Assembly (NCBI GenBank): GCA_019044685.2 | Contig: JAGTXX020000012.1 | Location: forward strand, 124,001 to 188,000 | Direction: 5' to 3' | Source of the DNA: Nannochloris sp. 'desiccata' | Lineage: Eukaryota > Chlorophyta > Trebouxiophyceae > Chlorellales > Chlorellaceae | DNA: 64,000 nucleotides | In this document: piece by piece, positions 22,901 through 33,597 of the stretch | Position numbering within the stretch: the first letter of the stretch is position 1 | Layout of the letters: every line of letters starts with the position of its first letter | Notes under the pieces: generated by a model | What the model saw: the letters and a program-made list of their open reading frames with translations, nothing else | What the model was told of the DNA's origin: nothing | The model's database searches: none | Program-made: the position numbers and the translations under genes

Positions 22901-24223
22901 ACCAGTCACGTACTCCGTACGATACCTTGGGTTACGAGATACCTCCATTTTCTTAAATGGGATTCAGAAGCATCTGAAGCACCATATTTCAGATCGCTGC
23001 TGAGCACCCTGGGAGATTTGAAATGTGCTGCTGAGCTGTCACCAGGTGGGCATGGATTTGGGCCTGCTGCGCTGTGTTTGCGATCGCTATTAGACGATTT
23101 TTCAGCTACAGTATTGCCTTTAAACCCTACTCGTTTAGAGAAATGTACCGGTAAAACTGCGGGTGGCAATGCCGCCGCCCCTGCTGTCAAAACAGATTTC
23201 GGTACTGCCTTGGCGAGCTCTGATCAATTGATAGATCTCCGATATGTAGAACTCTGTTGCCCTGCTCTTGCTCACGCTCGCAGATTATTTGCATCTGAAT
23301 CGGGGGTGGTCTTACGAAGTGAACCGAGAAGAATTTTACCAACAGCGCCATTGGCAACAACCTCAGCGGGAGCTCCACCATTGCTTCTATCAAAAGCATC
23401 GGCGGCAACAGGGAAAGCCTCGCTGTTGATGTCTCCATCTTCATCTCCAGATACCCTTGGAGGTACAACTGGGGATGCACGAAAACAAGAGCAGCAACAA
23501 AAGCTCACGGCGGCAGCTGGTGATGCTGCCTCATCAGATCTGCTGGCCACAAAGATGTCAACAGCCGTTTCTTCCTCTACTACTGGAAATAGTACCACGA
23601 CAGCTTCTCGTACTATTCTTGACCCGGTGAAATTGCGTCTCCAACAAACGTTCCTCCGGCAATACAGTCAAGAAGATAAACTGGTGAAATTAAAAGATGT
23701 AGTAGACTATTGTTCAGATGTGATTGGTTGTAATGCCGCAACTGCCACTGTGGCAAAGCTCGCGCCGGATGCTATCAAAACAGCATCTGATGATCTAGTT
23801 GCTTTAATCACTGAATATGCAGAAGCAGCTACTTCACGTACGGGTGCTCCTAGTATTGAACAGCAGCAAATACAGTTGGAGCGGTTTTCTAATGCCGCTG
23901 CAGAAAAAGCCACAGCAGCAACTATAAAGCGAGTTCTTAATGATGCATATGAAGCAGCACAAGAGCCTATTAAACTAGCATCCATCCGTGCTATATTGGG
24001 GTTGGTATCTTCAGAACTGGGTGACGCTGTGATTGCCACTGCAGCGGCAATGGTGGCGGAAACTGCAGAGGAAGCGTGTTGTGGTAGATTGCCTTCGTTG
24101 GTGCAGAAGGCTATACGTCAAGATGATTTAGCTGGGTATGCTAAGAGTGCTGTAAAAGCGATTATCAAAGAACGAAGAAATTTGCAGCAAAGCAGTGGTG
24201 AACCTGCGTGTATCAAACCGTAA
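19982..24223 (+). CDS. CDAN1: Codanin-1 homologue (ASF1-binding regulator)
   Basis: Two exons, 19982-20657 and 20760-24223, 102-bp intron in phase 1; 1,379 residues. Similarity to animal codanin-1 is spread along the protein: LLQGVLQGEFPVGSAVQWMN (N-terminal), PEDFKAFILNYVRDQAEFIL, ETNFPSLG, the basic motif TPTKRRIQPTQV (residues 194-205), SHVLRTIPWVTRYLHFLKWD, DLRYVELCCPALAHARRLF (compare QQLLYTCCPYIGELRKLL) and the conserved C-terminal segment starting LRLQQTFLRQYSQEDKLVKL. In animals codanin-1 binds the histone chaperone ASF1 through a B-domain with RRI.PT and holds it in the cytoplasm; that motif is present here. Ser/Gly/Asn-rich insertions (about residues 670-790) are lineage-specific. 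The role in an alga is inferred from the motif only. Confidence 0.8.
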
Positions 24224-24646
24224 AATTGTTCTTTTATTTTATTTTAAAAAAGTAGATACTGGTTTTCGTTAATCGTTTAGCTGTATAAGAATGTATACTA
24301 TCTTCTATTGATTAAATTAGCAGAGTTTACAACCCCTGTGAGTCCATCAATGTACTGTACTATTCAAAACAAAATTCACTTCCACTAAGTTATACTAGTA
24401 CTCACGTCAGTTGGTATTTCTCTGCAAAGCAAATGCCGAGTTGCTCCATATTCTCTTCTCCTCTTTATTTTTTACTCGATTTGTATTTAATACAGTGAAA
24501 CTATAAGAAATTGTAAGTGGGAAGTCATCATTCTTTACAAGCGAAGTCGAAACAGTCAGTATCAGGGTCTTAATTGATTAAGGGTAGAGTGGTCTAGGTC
24601 ATGTTCTTTCCTTTTTTTTTTTTTTTTTTGCAGTTTAGACGGGTAT
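24224..24646. other. Convergent intergenic region (codanin / SET gene)
   Basis: 423 bp between two gene 3' ends. Contains a T tract (about 24611-24628), and TTACA at 24535-24539, which is TGTAA for the minus-strand SET gene 108 nt past its stop. No other feature. Confidence 0.5.
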
Positions 24647-26159
24647 TTAAGAAGCTTCAGACTTCAATGCGAGTTCTTTCTCAACCGCTTCAATAGCCGA
24701 AATCAACGCTTTCTTCCTCTCAACCCTAAACTCAACAATAACCCTAGATCTGTAATTATTTAAATCAATCGTTTCATCATTTTTTCCATCGCTCAACAGT
24801 GCCGCCTCGTCTTCAGCCAAGGTGGTCGGACAGTCAGCCAACAACTTTTTCAACCGTTCCAGCTCTTCTTCAGTATTATAAGACCCCTCAGGTCCATAAA
24901 ATACATCATCAGTTGATGGAGTCTCTCCGTAGGGGTGTTCAGTGTCAAAGGTGGGGAGATCTGAAGCAGGCAATAAAGGACGCTCTAAAGAACGAATGAA
25001 GCCGTAGCCAGTGAGCGAGACATCATTGCGGTGATCGAGGCCCGGGAGGTAGGCTAAGAAGAGTTCTTCACCTTTTTTGATAGGATTACGAGCTCTGATA
25101 ACCAAGGAAGATCCATCATCTGCAAAATAAGAAAGTAATTAAGAAAGGTAAAAACTCTAAAACAAAATTGACAGGCAAAACAAAATTGTATTTCCGTTCG
25201 ATATGCATAGATTAGTAAATTAAAACTATAATTATCAGACCAAATTTCTCACTATATTGCTGGGCATTTAATTTATCCGCATCAGTGTTTATCATATCCA
25301 CCACAGGTACCATTCTGTCAGCTGCACGACTTCCATCTTCGTTATAAAAAGTAAACTCTCTTGTAGAAATTATCGACGTCAAATGGGCAAATAAGACAAC
25401 AGGGAACGCGTCTTTGCCTCCAAGCGCCTTTGGAATGGGTTCATAGGTTTTATTTGTTTCTCTATTGGTATATTTACCATAGTAGACTCCTGCCATGATG
25501 GTTCTTTCACGTTCTACTAAGTCTTTTAATTTTGCGGATTGTAACTCGCCCATCATTTTATCCGTAAAAACTTCAGAAGTAACGGTTTCATTTGGCATAG
25601 GCAATGTAGAAAAATATGGAGAAAATTGTGCCATAAAGGTAGGGTTTGTTGACATTTTAATAGCGAGAGCGTGGGCGTGTTCAGCAGGAAAGCCGCCGTT
25701 GTTCTCAAGTGGGATGGTAAGCTCAGATGGGATGACAGCGATCTGCTGACCCACATTGTAGTCTTTGGTGGCGTACGCTCCACGATATCCTTCAGGAGAC
25801 TTGCGAAGTTCAAATCCAATCTGATAAATAAGAGAATTAATGAGAATGAAGTGAGTGAAAGTTATGGTATTTGTTGCGACGCTGAGGGAGGCGGTTGAGG
25901 TCCTAGGCAAAGTTTTGCCTCGAAGTGTAAATGTTTTGAAGCTTACCTGGGCTCCACGGTCTGTTGCCCAGTTAATTAGCCCCTCTTCTGCAGTGCGCGG
26001 GGGCTCGCGCTGCAGAACACTTGGCGCTGGGGCTGCATTAGGAGCGCTGACATTAGCGTTCCGATTGGAAGTCCGAGGCACAAAAAATGCAAGTGCCACC
26101 ACAGCTGCCACCACTGGCAGTGCATGCACAGCGTTTGAATAGTTTTTGCCTGTAGCCAT
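24647..26159 (-). CDS. SET-domain protein A, N-terminal membrane anchor, altered NH motif
   Basis: Exons 25947-26159, 25241-25820 and 24647-25119; 421 residues from the Met at 26159 (an in-frame Met nine codons upstream is also possible). A hydrophobic segment (ALPVVAAVVALAFF) near residues 15-30 suggests a signal anchor. The SET fold is recognised by ELRKSPEGYRGAYATKDYNV, YYGKYTNRETNKTYEP, RMVPVVDMINTDADKLN and KKGEELFLAYLPGLDHRNDV followed by SLTGYGFIRSLE. In most family members the SAM-binding motif is NH; here it reads NT. The C-terminus is the helical region typical of SETD3/Rubisco-methyltransferase-like proteins. Intron 1 (126 bp) is 3n long and stop-free, so intron retention would keep the frame. 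Divergent from SET gene B, 164 bp between starts. Confidence 0.75.
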
Positions 26160-26323
26160 TTTATTCTGTATTGGAAAATTCAACACAGAGAGCCTTTTAG
26201 TTTGTAATTTTTGGCATGGTCAACGCAGTACATTTTCGTTTTGACCGAACTATTTTGTTAGATTTTGATTAATATCACACTTGAGAATATCAAGATCAAC
26301 ATTAAGGGAAAACATCAGACAGT

Positions 26324-27646
26324 ATGGGTAAAAAAGCCAAGACCTTAGCGTGGCTTAGCAGCGATGTTGTAAGATCCCTCGTTGCATTAGTGGTGGTGTT
26401 TTTGACATTAAAATTTTGGGAGAAGCTAAATAATAAGCCCGCAGCAAATGTTCTAGAACAAGCTCACTTTGATTGGCTTCTATCACATGGCGGCGTAGCT
26501 AATGTAGAAATTGGGAAGGCCTGCGCTTCATGTCCTCGCGGCTTGATTGCTAAACGTGACCTGCAGCCAGCAAGTCTGATCTTGAGAATTCCTGAACCGG
26601 CATTAATTAAGTTTCCATATATTGAAGACGCTGTATGCGCCGCCGTGAGTTACACCTATATATAAATATCAAAACAATTATAATTTCCGTTGCCGACACT
26701 TTACCTCCTTGTTCCTCATCTGCTTCTTGTGCAGGAGTATGCTCGAGACCTTGTACACCGTATGTATACCGATCCATCATTTAATGCGACATATGCTCCA
26801 TATCTAGCTGTTTTGCCTACTGCATCTGAACTTTTCACACCAGAAATGTGGCAGCAGGACCATAGCACCATGCTTCAAACCCCCGCTTTAGAAGCCCTCG
26901 CAGAGTACACTCGACGTTCTACAGAAGAAATCTACTATGGAAATTTCTCAGAAAATCATTATAAATCTGTATCTGAACTCTTAGGTGGAGGGAATGACGT
27001 AGATTTGAATACTTTCAAATGGGCGTCAGCTGTCATTGCATCAAGATACGTTGCAGCTTCTTTAGAGGAAGACAGCGAGATACAAACCCGCATGTTAGCA
27101 CCATTAAATGATTTTGCAAACCATGCAGATGAAGGGCACAATAGTGATGACGAAAACGCGTATCAAACAGTGTTCAATGGCGCTGTTCAGTTGAGAGCAA
27201 AGCGTCCAATTGTAAAGGGAGAGGAAATCAAATTTAATTATCATCCTGGCGTTGTACATCGACCTGATATGAGTCTCCTGGCCTTTGGATTCTTCCAGAA
27301 AACCAAGAAAGTTCCTGCTGCTCCGTTGTTATGTTCAGTGGACTTGCCGACGTTCTCTTTAGAGAGGCCTTACGAACCAACTCCAGACACCGACGATACC
27401 TTTTATGGACCAAATGGAAGCTATAATACGCTAGAAGAGTATCAGAGATTGAAGAAGTTATTGGAAGAAGCTCCCACAACTTTAAAAGAAGATGAGTTGG
27501 CGAGACAAGTTAGTAGAAAGGCGTTGAGCCAACTTGAGATGCTGTTAATTGAGTTTAGAATTGAAAGGAAGCGAGGGTTAATCGCAGCAATGGACAAAAT
27601 TAGGAAGGAATTGAAAGGAGATGGAATCGAGCATCTAGAACTGTAG
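26324..27646 (+). CDS. SET-domain protein B, membrane-anchored
   Basis: Exons 26324-26644 and 26735-27646 (90-bp intron, phase 0); 410 residues. N-terminal hydrophobic stretch (SLVALVVVFLTLKFW, residues 18-32). SET-family landmarks: GGVANVEIGKACASCPRGLI, EYARDLVHRMYTDPSFNATY, STEEIYYGNFSENHY, MLAPLNDFANHADEGHN (intact NH), KGEEIKFNYHPGVVHRPDMS and LLAFGFFQ. Downstream are the shared helical motif YGPNGSYNTLEEYQRLKKLL and a basic C-terminus. It shares with genes A and C the sequence (H/Y)GP.G.YNT..E..RLK.LL, marking all three as recent paralogues. Substrate unknown; the anchor suggests an endomembrane location rather than chromatin. Confidence 0.8.
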
Positions 27647-27778
27647 ATAGAAAAGTAGACCTGATGAGGGAACCGGCACTACAATATTTGGTGACAAAGA
27701 CTTTGTCACAAAGTTGAGACAGTATTTTTTTTTTCATATTATCGATTGATTTAGGAGCTTTAACAATGCAAATAAACT

Positions 27779-29404
27779 ATGACCAAATATAAATGCGCAA
27801 TCCTGGCGTTAATTGCCATCACACTCTTAGGTTTTCACATTAATGCGATCGCAGCCACACTAGAAGCTACACCAGAAGAATTAAAGCTGATTCAATACGT
27901 TAAGGAGAAAGGAGGCGTGGTGGGTAAAACTTGAGATTGAGTGGCATCCATCATAGGCCCTTATTCTGCAGAAAAATAAAAAGTTGATCCGAACCTTGAT
28001 CGCCACAGAATTCCTTTGACCCTAACCATTAGAAACAACAATTCTCCCTCCTCTACCTTGCAGGTCAAGTATGAGGTTGGTCGTGAATGCCCCACGTGTC
28101 TTCGAGGCGCCATCGCTGTTGAAGACATCTCTAAAGAGCAACTCATCATTTCCGTCCCGCTCTCACTTGGCATCCTTCTCCCGCGCATCCAACGCAGAGC
28201 CTTTGCCTCAGAATACGCTCATGGTCTCATCCTTAAATTTAAAACTGACCCTGCTTTTAACAAAACCCACAGTCTATTTTGGTCCACGCAACCAAAACCT
28301 GAGGAAATCCTCAGCGCCGATGTATTTCCTGACCACCTCATTGAAAAACTTCAAACACCTGAACTTGAACGATTAATTACATCTCAACGGCAAGTTGCCA
28401 TAAATGTATACTACGGCAAAACCCGTTGGGCGGAATATACCCCCATTCCTGAACTTTTAACAGACGAAAATGCCATTTCATTACCAGAATTTCTGTATCT
28501 GTCTAGCATTGTCGGTACCAGAGATTTTGCATTGACCGATGAAAGTGTCGATGATGACGTGGATAGTACCCCGTTTTGGCTATTACCTGTAGCAGATATG
28601 GTAAATCATGCAGATACAGCAAATGCCAGGAGAAGCGATAATGGTACTCATGTGTTGATGCATGCTAGTAGAAATATTAGAAAGGGTGAAGCAGTGACAA
28701 ATGATTACCAAACGAATGTATTGGACAGAAATGATATGTCGTTGCATATATATGGTAAGTTTCCAAGGTAGATTCTCTACTTAAATCTTCTTTATATAAT
28801 AGGGTAGATTACTTTGTTGAAGTGGCTAAAAATCTGAACAAAACAACCCCAACAGGGGTGATTTTAAGGGATCGAGAGAAAGCTACCAGCGCTAGCGAGA
28901 AACTTCACACCACCCCTATGTTCATCCCGATCTCTAAATCCCCAGCCTGATAGTGTCACCAGCGGTAGACAACAAGTTGAAAAAAAAATCTCAAATCTTT
29001 TCTTCTTCGTTGTGCGTTGTTCAGGTTTCATTCAAGAGGTGAATTCTGAGAGATTATTGGCTGTAGATCTCCCAAACTACGATCCAGATAGTCCCTTTAA
29101 CGAAACAAAGGACGATAAATGGTTTCATGGGCCTCGTGGCAAGTACAACACCAGAGCTGAGGTTGCGCGGCTAAAGGCATTATTAGAAGAAGCCGAGGAA
29201 CATACGACATTAGAAGAAGATGAGAAATTAGTACGAGTTGGGGCTGCTGAAAGGGTGTTTGAAGATTGGAAGGAAGAAATGGTGGTGAAGTTTAGATTAG
29301 GTAGAAAGAGGGCTTTGAAGAAAGCGATCGCCACGGTGGAGGTGGAGCTGAAACGGCAGAAGGAGAAGAGGGCGAAACAGTCAGCAGCGAGAGATGAATT
29401 GTAG
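27779..29404 (+). CDS. SET-domain protein C, signal peptide/anchor
   Basis: Exons 27779-27919, 28064-28754 and 29025-29404; 403 residues; introns 144 and 270 bp. Start ATG at 27779 gives a clear hydrophobic leader (CAILALIAITLLGF). The first intron interrupts GGV|VKYEVGRECPTCLRG, essentially the same place as intron 1 of gene A (GAQ|IGFELRK). SET landmarks: SEYAHGLILKFKTDPAFNKT, INVYYGKTRWAEYTPIPELL, LLPVADMVNHADTANARR (intact NH), KGEAVTNDYQTNVLDRNDMS, and LHIYG|GFIQEVNSERL across intron 2. The C-terminus has FHGPRGKYNTRAEVARLKAL and a Lys-rich tail. It is head-to-tail with gene B, 132 bp apart. Confidence 0.8.
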
Positions 29405-29739
29405 TGCAAATTCTACGTTTTATTCATTCAATTTTGTGATTTATTTGTGAAGGATAATGTTCGCAAAAAAATTCAACAAAGGCAGCTTCCTGTCAGAGGA
29501 AGAAAGAGACCCTTGGATTGTCTCGGACACGTACCGCAACGATTGTGAGCATCAGCCTCTTTATGCATGCAAATTTTTATTCCGGACTGTGACATCAACG
29601 CTCCTTTTTTATTAGTCTAGGTATTAGTTTAGACTTTGGATTACTATGCAGCAATCTAGGCGTTAAGATTGTCCTCTTTTTGGGTTTTTGCGAAAAGCTT
29701 TTGATATTATTATAACAATTTCGCCAACCTCACCCAACG
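29405..29739. other. Intergenic region with small possible exon
   Basis: 335 bp. A frame from ATG 29457 reads MFAKKFNKGSFLSEEERDPW, then IVSDTYRND before a GT-like site, and could be a short exon or uORF, but no in-frame acceptor joins it to the next gene. Otherwise AT-rich and featureless. Confidence 0.3.
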
Positions 29740-30321
29740 ATGCCCCCTCCAATCCACTTTGGAGCCTATCTCTCCCCTATTCATGAGCTCCCTTTCCAAG
29801 AAGAACAAGAGAGTTTTCATACCTTCAATCAAGGAGCTATGGAGCCTCTTACTTTTCTCCCAGAAGTAGATGCACTGGCCTTGATAACGCCTGCCTCCCT
29901 AGAAGAGACTCTGGAACACCCTGCAACCCCATTTCATCCTACCCTCAGCGCAGAAGACCTTTCTATTCTATCCGGAATCCCATATTCGGAGGACGAACTC
30001 ACTAGTAGAAGACGAGGCTCGAGAAGCTGGGGTGGAAAATTAAAAGGTTTACTGTGGTCTTTCGGGGCGAGCGCTTTGGCAACTGTTTCGGGGGCAACCA
30101 CTGATGATCACAGCAGTAGCAGTCATAGCACTGCTGCTTTGGAACAATGGCCCTCTTCTGATCATCTCAGCGCTCAAAATAGTGGTGATGATAACGATGA
30201 TGATTGTTGGGAGGATGTAGAGGAGACTGACGACAGTTTGGCTGTTGGTTTCCCGTTCAGCTCTTCTAATAATTTTACATTTGGCAGTGCTGAACCCCCT
30301 GAGCCCCTTCTTTGGGGATAG
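29740..30321 (+). CDS. Hypothetical acidic protein, no family recognised
   Basis: 193 residues, single exon. The N-terminus is Pro/Glu-rich (MPPPIHFGAYLSPIHELPFQ). A short basic/hydrophobic patch in the middle (SRRRGSRSWGGKLKGLLW, then FGASALATVSGA) could be an amphipathic or membrane-associated helix. The C-terminal half is Ser/Asp-rich (NSGDDNDDDCWEDVEETDD) and ends PPEPLLWG. Codon use looks like the neighbours and an ATG follows a clean upstream stop, so a real gene is plausible, but nothing indicates function. Confidence 0.5.
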   Translation: MPPPIHFGAYLSPIHELPFQEEQESFHTFNQGAMEPLTFLPEVDALALITPASLEETLEHPATPFHPTLSAEDLSILSGIPYSEDELTSRRRGSRSWGGKLKGLLWSFGASALATVSGATTDDHSSSSHSTAALEQWPSSDHLSAQNSGDDNDDDCWEDVEETDDSLAVGFPFSSSNNFTFGSAEPPEPLLWG

Positions 30322-30526
30322 CAAGAAATTACAATGCGACATACTGTAGATTACTAGAGAGCAGATATTTACAAAATTCATTTGTTTTCCTTGGTTGATT
30401 TGATACGATTTGATTTATAACCAACTGCCTCTGTACTTCCCTTTAAAATAATTGCAACGGGCCCTGGCGTATTGGGTTTCTTTTATAAAATTAATGAAGC
30501 AATTTTAATTCATTCCTTTTTGTAAC

Positions 30527-33250
30527 TCATTCTGCTTTGCAAATACCTAGATGACGTAATAAACTATCAAATGCAGGGTACCACCCGACAGTACTACTAC
30601 CCCTGCCACCAGTTGTAGTGGTAGTCGTACTGCCTTTGGGACTTTCCACAGCAACCAACATACCGCGCTTGATGTTATGTATTTCTACATTTGTACTAGA
30701 TGAGCTATCATCATTTGTAGCCGTAGAAGTGAATAGATCGTTGACATATTGATAGGCTGGCTTGGCGCCACCAGGTTCAAGCAATTGGCGTCTTAGCACC
30801 GAGCCATCTGGCCAGTGTGAAAAATCTTCCGCCGCTGTTTTCTCCCCTTCCCAGAGAGAAGATGAAATGCATTGGGCGAACAAATAACAGTAATAGTTGG
30901 ACCCATAGCCAACTAAATGGTTAAACCGAATGTGAGGGTGCAGCCGGTGGTGATGAAAGTGGCCACCACCACCGCCATCGTGATGGCCAAGATGCTCATA
31001 GATACTATTGTATTTACGCATTATAGCTGCAACTTCTTTTTCAGCATCACTCCCCACAGGTGGATTTTCCCCATGCAATAATTGGTCGATTGCACATAAA
31101 GAAAGCGTTGACTGTAAAGTCAAAGCAGCAAATGCTTGTTTTGATCCAACTGCAGCTGATGCCAACATCTCAGCTGTCTTTTCTACCTCTTTAATTTTAG
31201 ATAAATCACCTGTCGTACTACTAAAACTGCCATTTTGGGATAGTTGTACGAGCATTTTGATAGTTTCGTAATCTAAAGAAAATCTTTCAAACACGTGGGA
31301 CGGTATTTCAATCACGTCTTGAGGGCCACGTGTACCAGACAAGTGTTGATACTCTGTTTTAGATAAAAGAGAATTAAGAGCATGGCCAAATTCGTGGAAG
31401 AATGTTTCTACCTCGTGATGAGTGAGATTGAGGTTGGAAGAAACACGCTCAGCGCCGCTGCCGCTGCTGCCGCTGCCTCTGAAATTGGCCACTAGGGCAA
31501 CCACAGGAGTCTGATAATCATCAGCAGCATCTATTACGTGTTCATTTCGAGAACTACTAGTAAAGTAACTGCTACTACCAGCACCTTCACCTGCAAATCT
31601 TCGAGCTTTATTTTTTCTTTTCCCGCAGCGGAGCGTGAAATGCGCAGCTCCTGGAAATTTATTTGATCTGGTGTATAAATCTAAATAGACTACACCTAAA
31701 AACGCACCACTACTACAGTCTACTACACGTAGTTTCCTTACTCCTGGAGCCCAAATTTCTCCTCCTCGTCCCCCTGCACCAGAAGGTACCAAAGACGAGA
31801 CGTTTTCTTCTATAACTTTAATATTTAAAGTTTTTTCTAAAAGGAGACTTAAACCCGCAAGGCAGCCATCCAGTGTTATGTGTTGTCCAAAATGATGAGC
31901 TAATTGCTCGCCAGGACCGCCACGGGTGGCTTTAATTATAGCCCAGTCTTTATCCCAAGGCTCCAGTAATAAAGAAGAAGACCTGCTATTACCGCTGTTC
32001 CTGTTGTACTTTCTTTTAATTTCTGCCAACTTCAAGGCTTCTCTATCAGCAGCAGGTTTCACAGCACTTGCTAATTCCTCTAAGAATGTTTTCACCGCAT
32101 GCGGCGTTGCAGCTAAACTGAAATTATCCAATTGATACGCGGCATACGATTCAAATCCCATCAAAGCGGCCATTTCGTGACGAGCGCTGACTAACTGATC
32201 CAAAATTCTCAAATTTTCTTTAGGAGAGGTGCAATACACACTATACGCTTCTTTCCGTAGCACTTCATCATCAGAAAGACCAATTACTGGCGATAAAGAA
32301 GACGATGTGCCACTCATTACGAGCCCATGTATAGATCCACTCAAATTTTGATCGCCTCTGCTTTCTTCATGTTTGTGGTGTTGTTGCCATGGTCTGAACA
32401 ACCTTCTCATTTCATAGGGTAACCTTTCTACCGCTTCCCTCAGCTCTTCACTATTTCCTGTTGCTGGTATTTTCAAATGTCCACATCTCCCTGGGTCAAT
32501 TATATTCTGAGTGAATGCAAAACCGAGTGCTTGGGTTGTACTAACAAGATGAGTCATTTGATCCTGGGCTGTACCAGATAGATGGACACCGTACCGTTCA
32601 AAATCACGGAGAAACATATGGCCTACTAGCAGTGTCTCTTCGTTGAAGTTATTGTAATTCATGGTGTTTATTCTTCCATTTTGGTGTGACGAAGAAGAAG
32701 AAGCGGTGGTGGAGTCGGGCTGTGATGATGATAATGATGAAGCTCCAGGTATAGCAGATTTGAGGGCTGTATATAATGAATAATGTGTATTCAATTCATG
32801 TACATACGATCCTAGATCTATACACACTCGTTCTGCAGCTGCTCTCCATTGTGGGTCTGCGTGAACATTGCGACAAAATTCTGCCGCATCTAAAACTTTG
32901 CATAGTGTATCTGAAACGTCATCCAGAAGACGGATCGTCTCTGCTGACGGCGGGGAGGTAATGACTTGATTGACAAGAGCTTGGCACCTGCAGAGAAGGC
33001 ACTTGAAAATGAGAAACTAAGATTCGAGTGCCAGGGGGCGGTCGGCAATGGCGGGGTTTATTTATACTTACTAATATACTTACTTTGACGTTGCTTCTTG
33101 GGCTAGATCGTTCCAGTTGTCTGGTTGGTGTAGACCTGGGATACCAGCAAAACATCCGCTAAAACTAGCAGAAGAATTAAAACTTCTAAGCAAGTTGAGT
33201 GAAATTCGAGGATCACTTGACGATCTCCATCGCCGTGCTATCCACGCCAT
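30527..33250 (-). CDS. MIPEP: Mitochondrial intermediate peptidase, M3 metallopeptidase
   Basis: Exons 33084-33250 and 30527-32987 (96-bp intron, phase 2); 875 residues. Exon 1 begins MAWIARRWRSSSDPRISLNL, an Arg-rich amphipathic presequence, and continues into the family start SGCFAGIPGLHQPDNWNDLA. The zinc-binding motif is HEFGH at about residues 587-591 within HHEVETFFHEFGHALNSLLS, followed by the MIP-specific YQHLSGTRGPQDVIEIPSHV. RFNHLVGYGSNYYCYLFAQC is the conserved C-terminal helix with substrate-binding Tyr residues. The enzyme removes an octapeptide (or shorter piece) from imported precursors after MPP cleavage, in the mitochondrial matrix. Human MIPEP has about 713 residues; the excess is Ser/Gly/His-rich loops. 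TTACA (TGTAA on this strand) at 30369-30373. Confidence 0.92.
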
Positions 33251-33597
33251 CTGGGCTGCTCCCCTTCCCTTCCTTTGGCGTAACAGATTCGCCAGAATTA
33301 AATCAGCAGAGGACGATAAAGCTCAGGTTCAAACAAATTCAAGGGAGCTTTCGAAGTACATCTTCTTAGGCTGTACACTCTTGTCGATAAAGTTGGGAGG
33401 TAAAAAGTGCTGATTACCGGCAATTGGCGAATTGAAAAGCTAAATCGTATAATCTTGCAATTATTTAGGTGCGAGAGAAACGCACATTGTTTAAATTTTG
33501 GCTGACACATCGAGCATCTCATTCTTAGCCACGAGACATTGGCTTAAATTTTAAGAATTAGCCCGCAACCGCCAATTAAATAGCCTATATAACAACA
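33251..33597. other. Divergent promoter region MIPEP / ZDS
   Basis: 347 bp between the start codons of a mitochondrial peptidase (minus) and a plastid carotenoid enzyme (plus). AT-rich; no repeat or clear TATA position could be fixed. Confidence 0.5.

Noticed and set aside
29457..29621. Short plus-strand frame (53 codons) before the orphan acidic gene
   Set aside because: Composition looks coding, but no compatible acceptor joins it to the downstream frame and it is too short to stand alone. Kept only as a remark in the gap entry.
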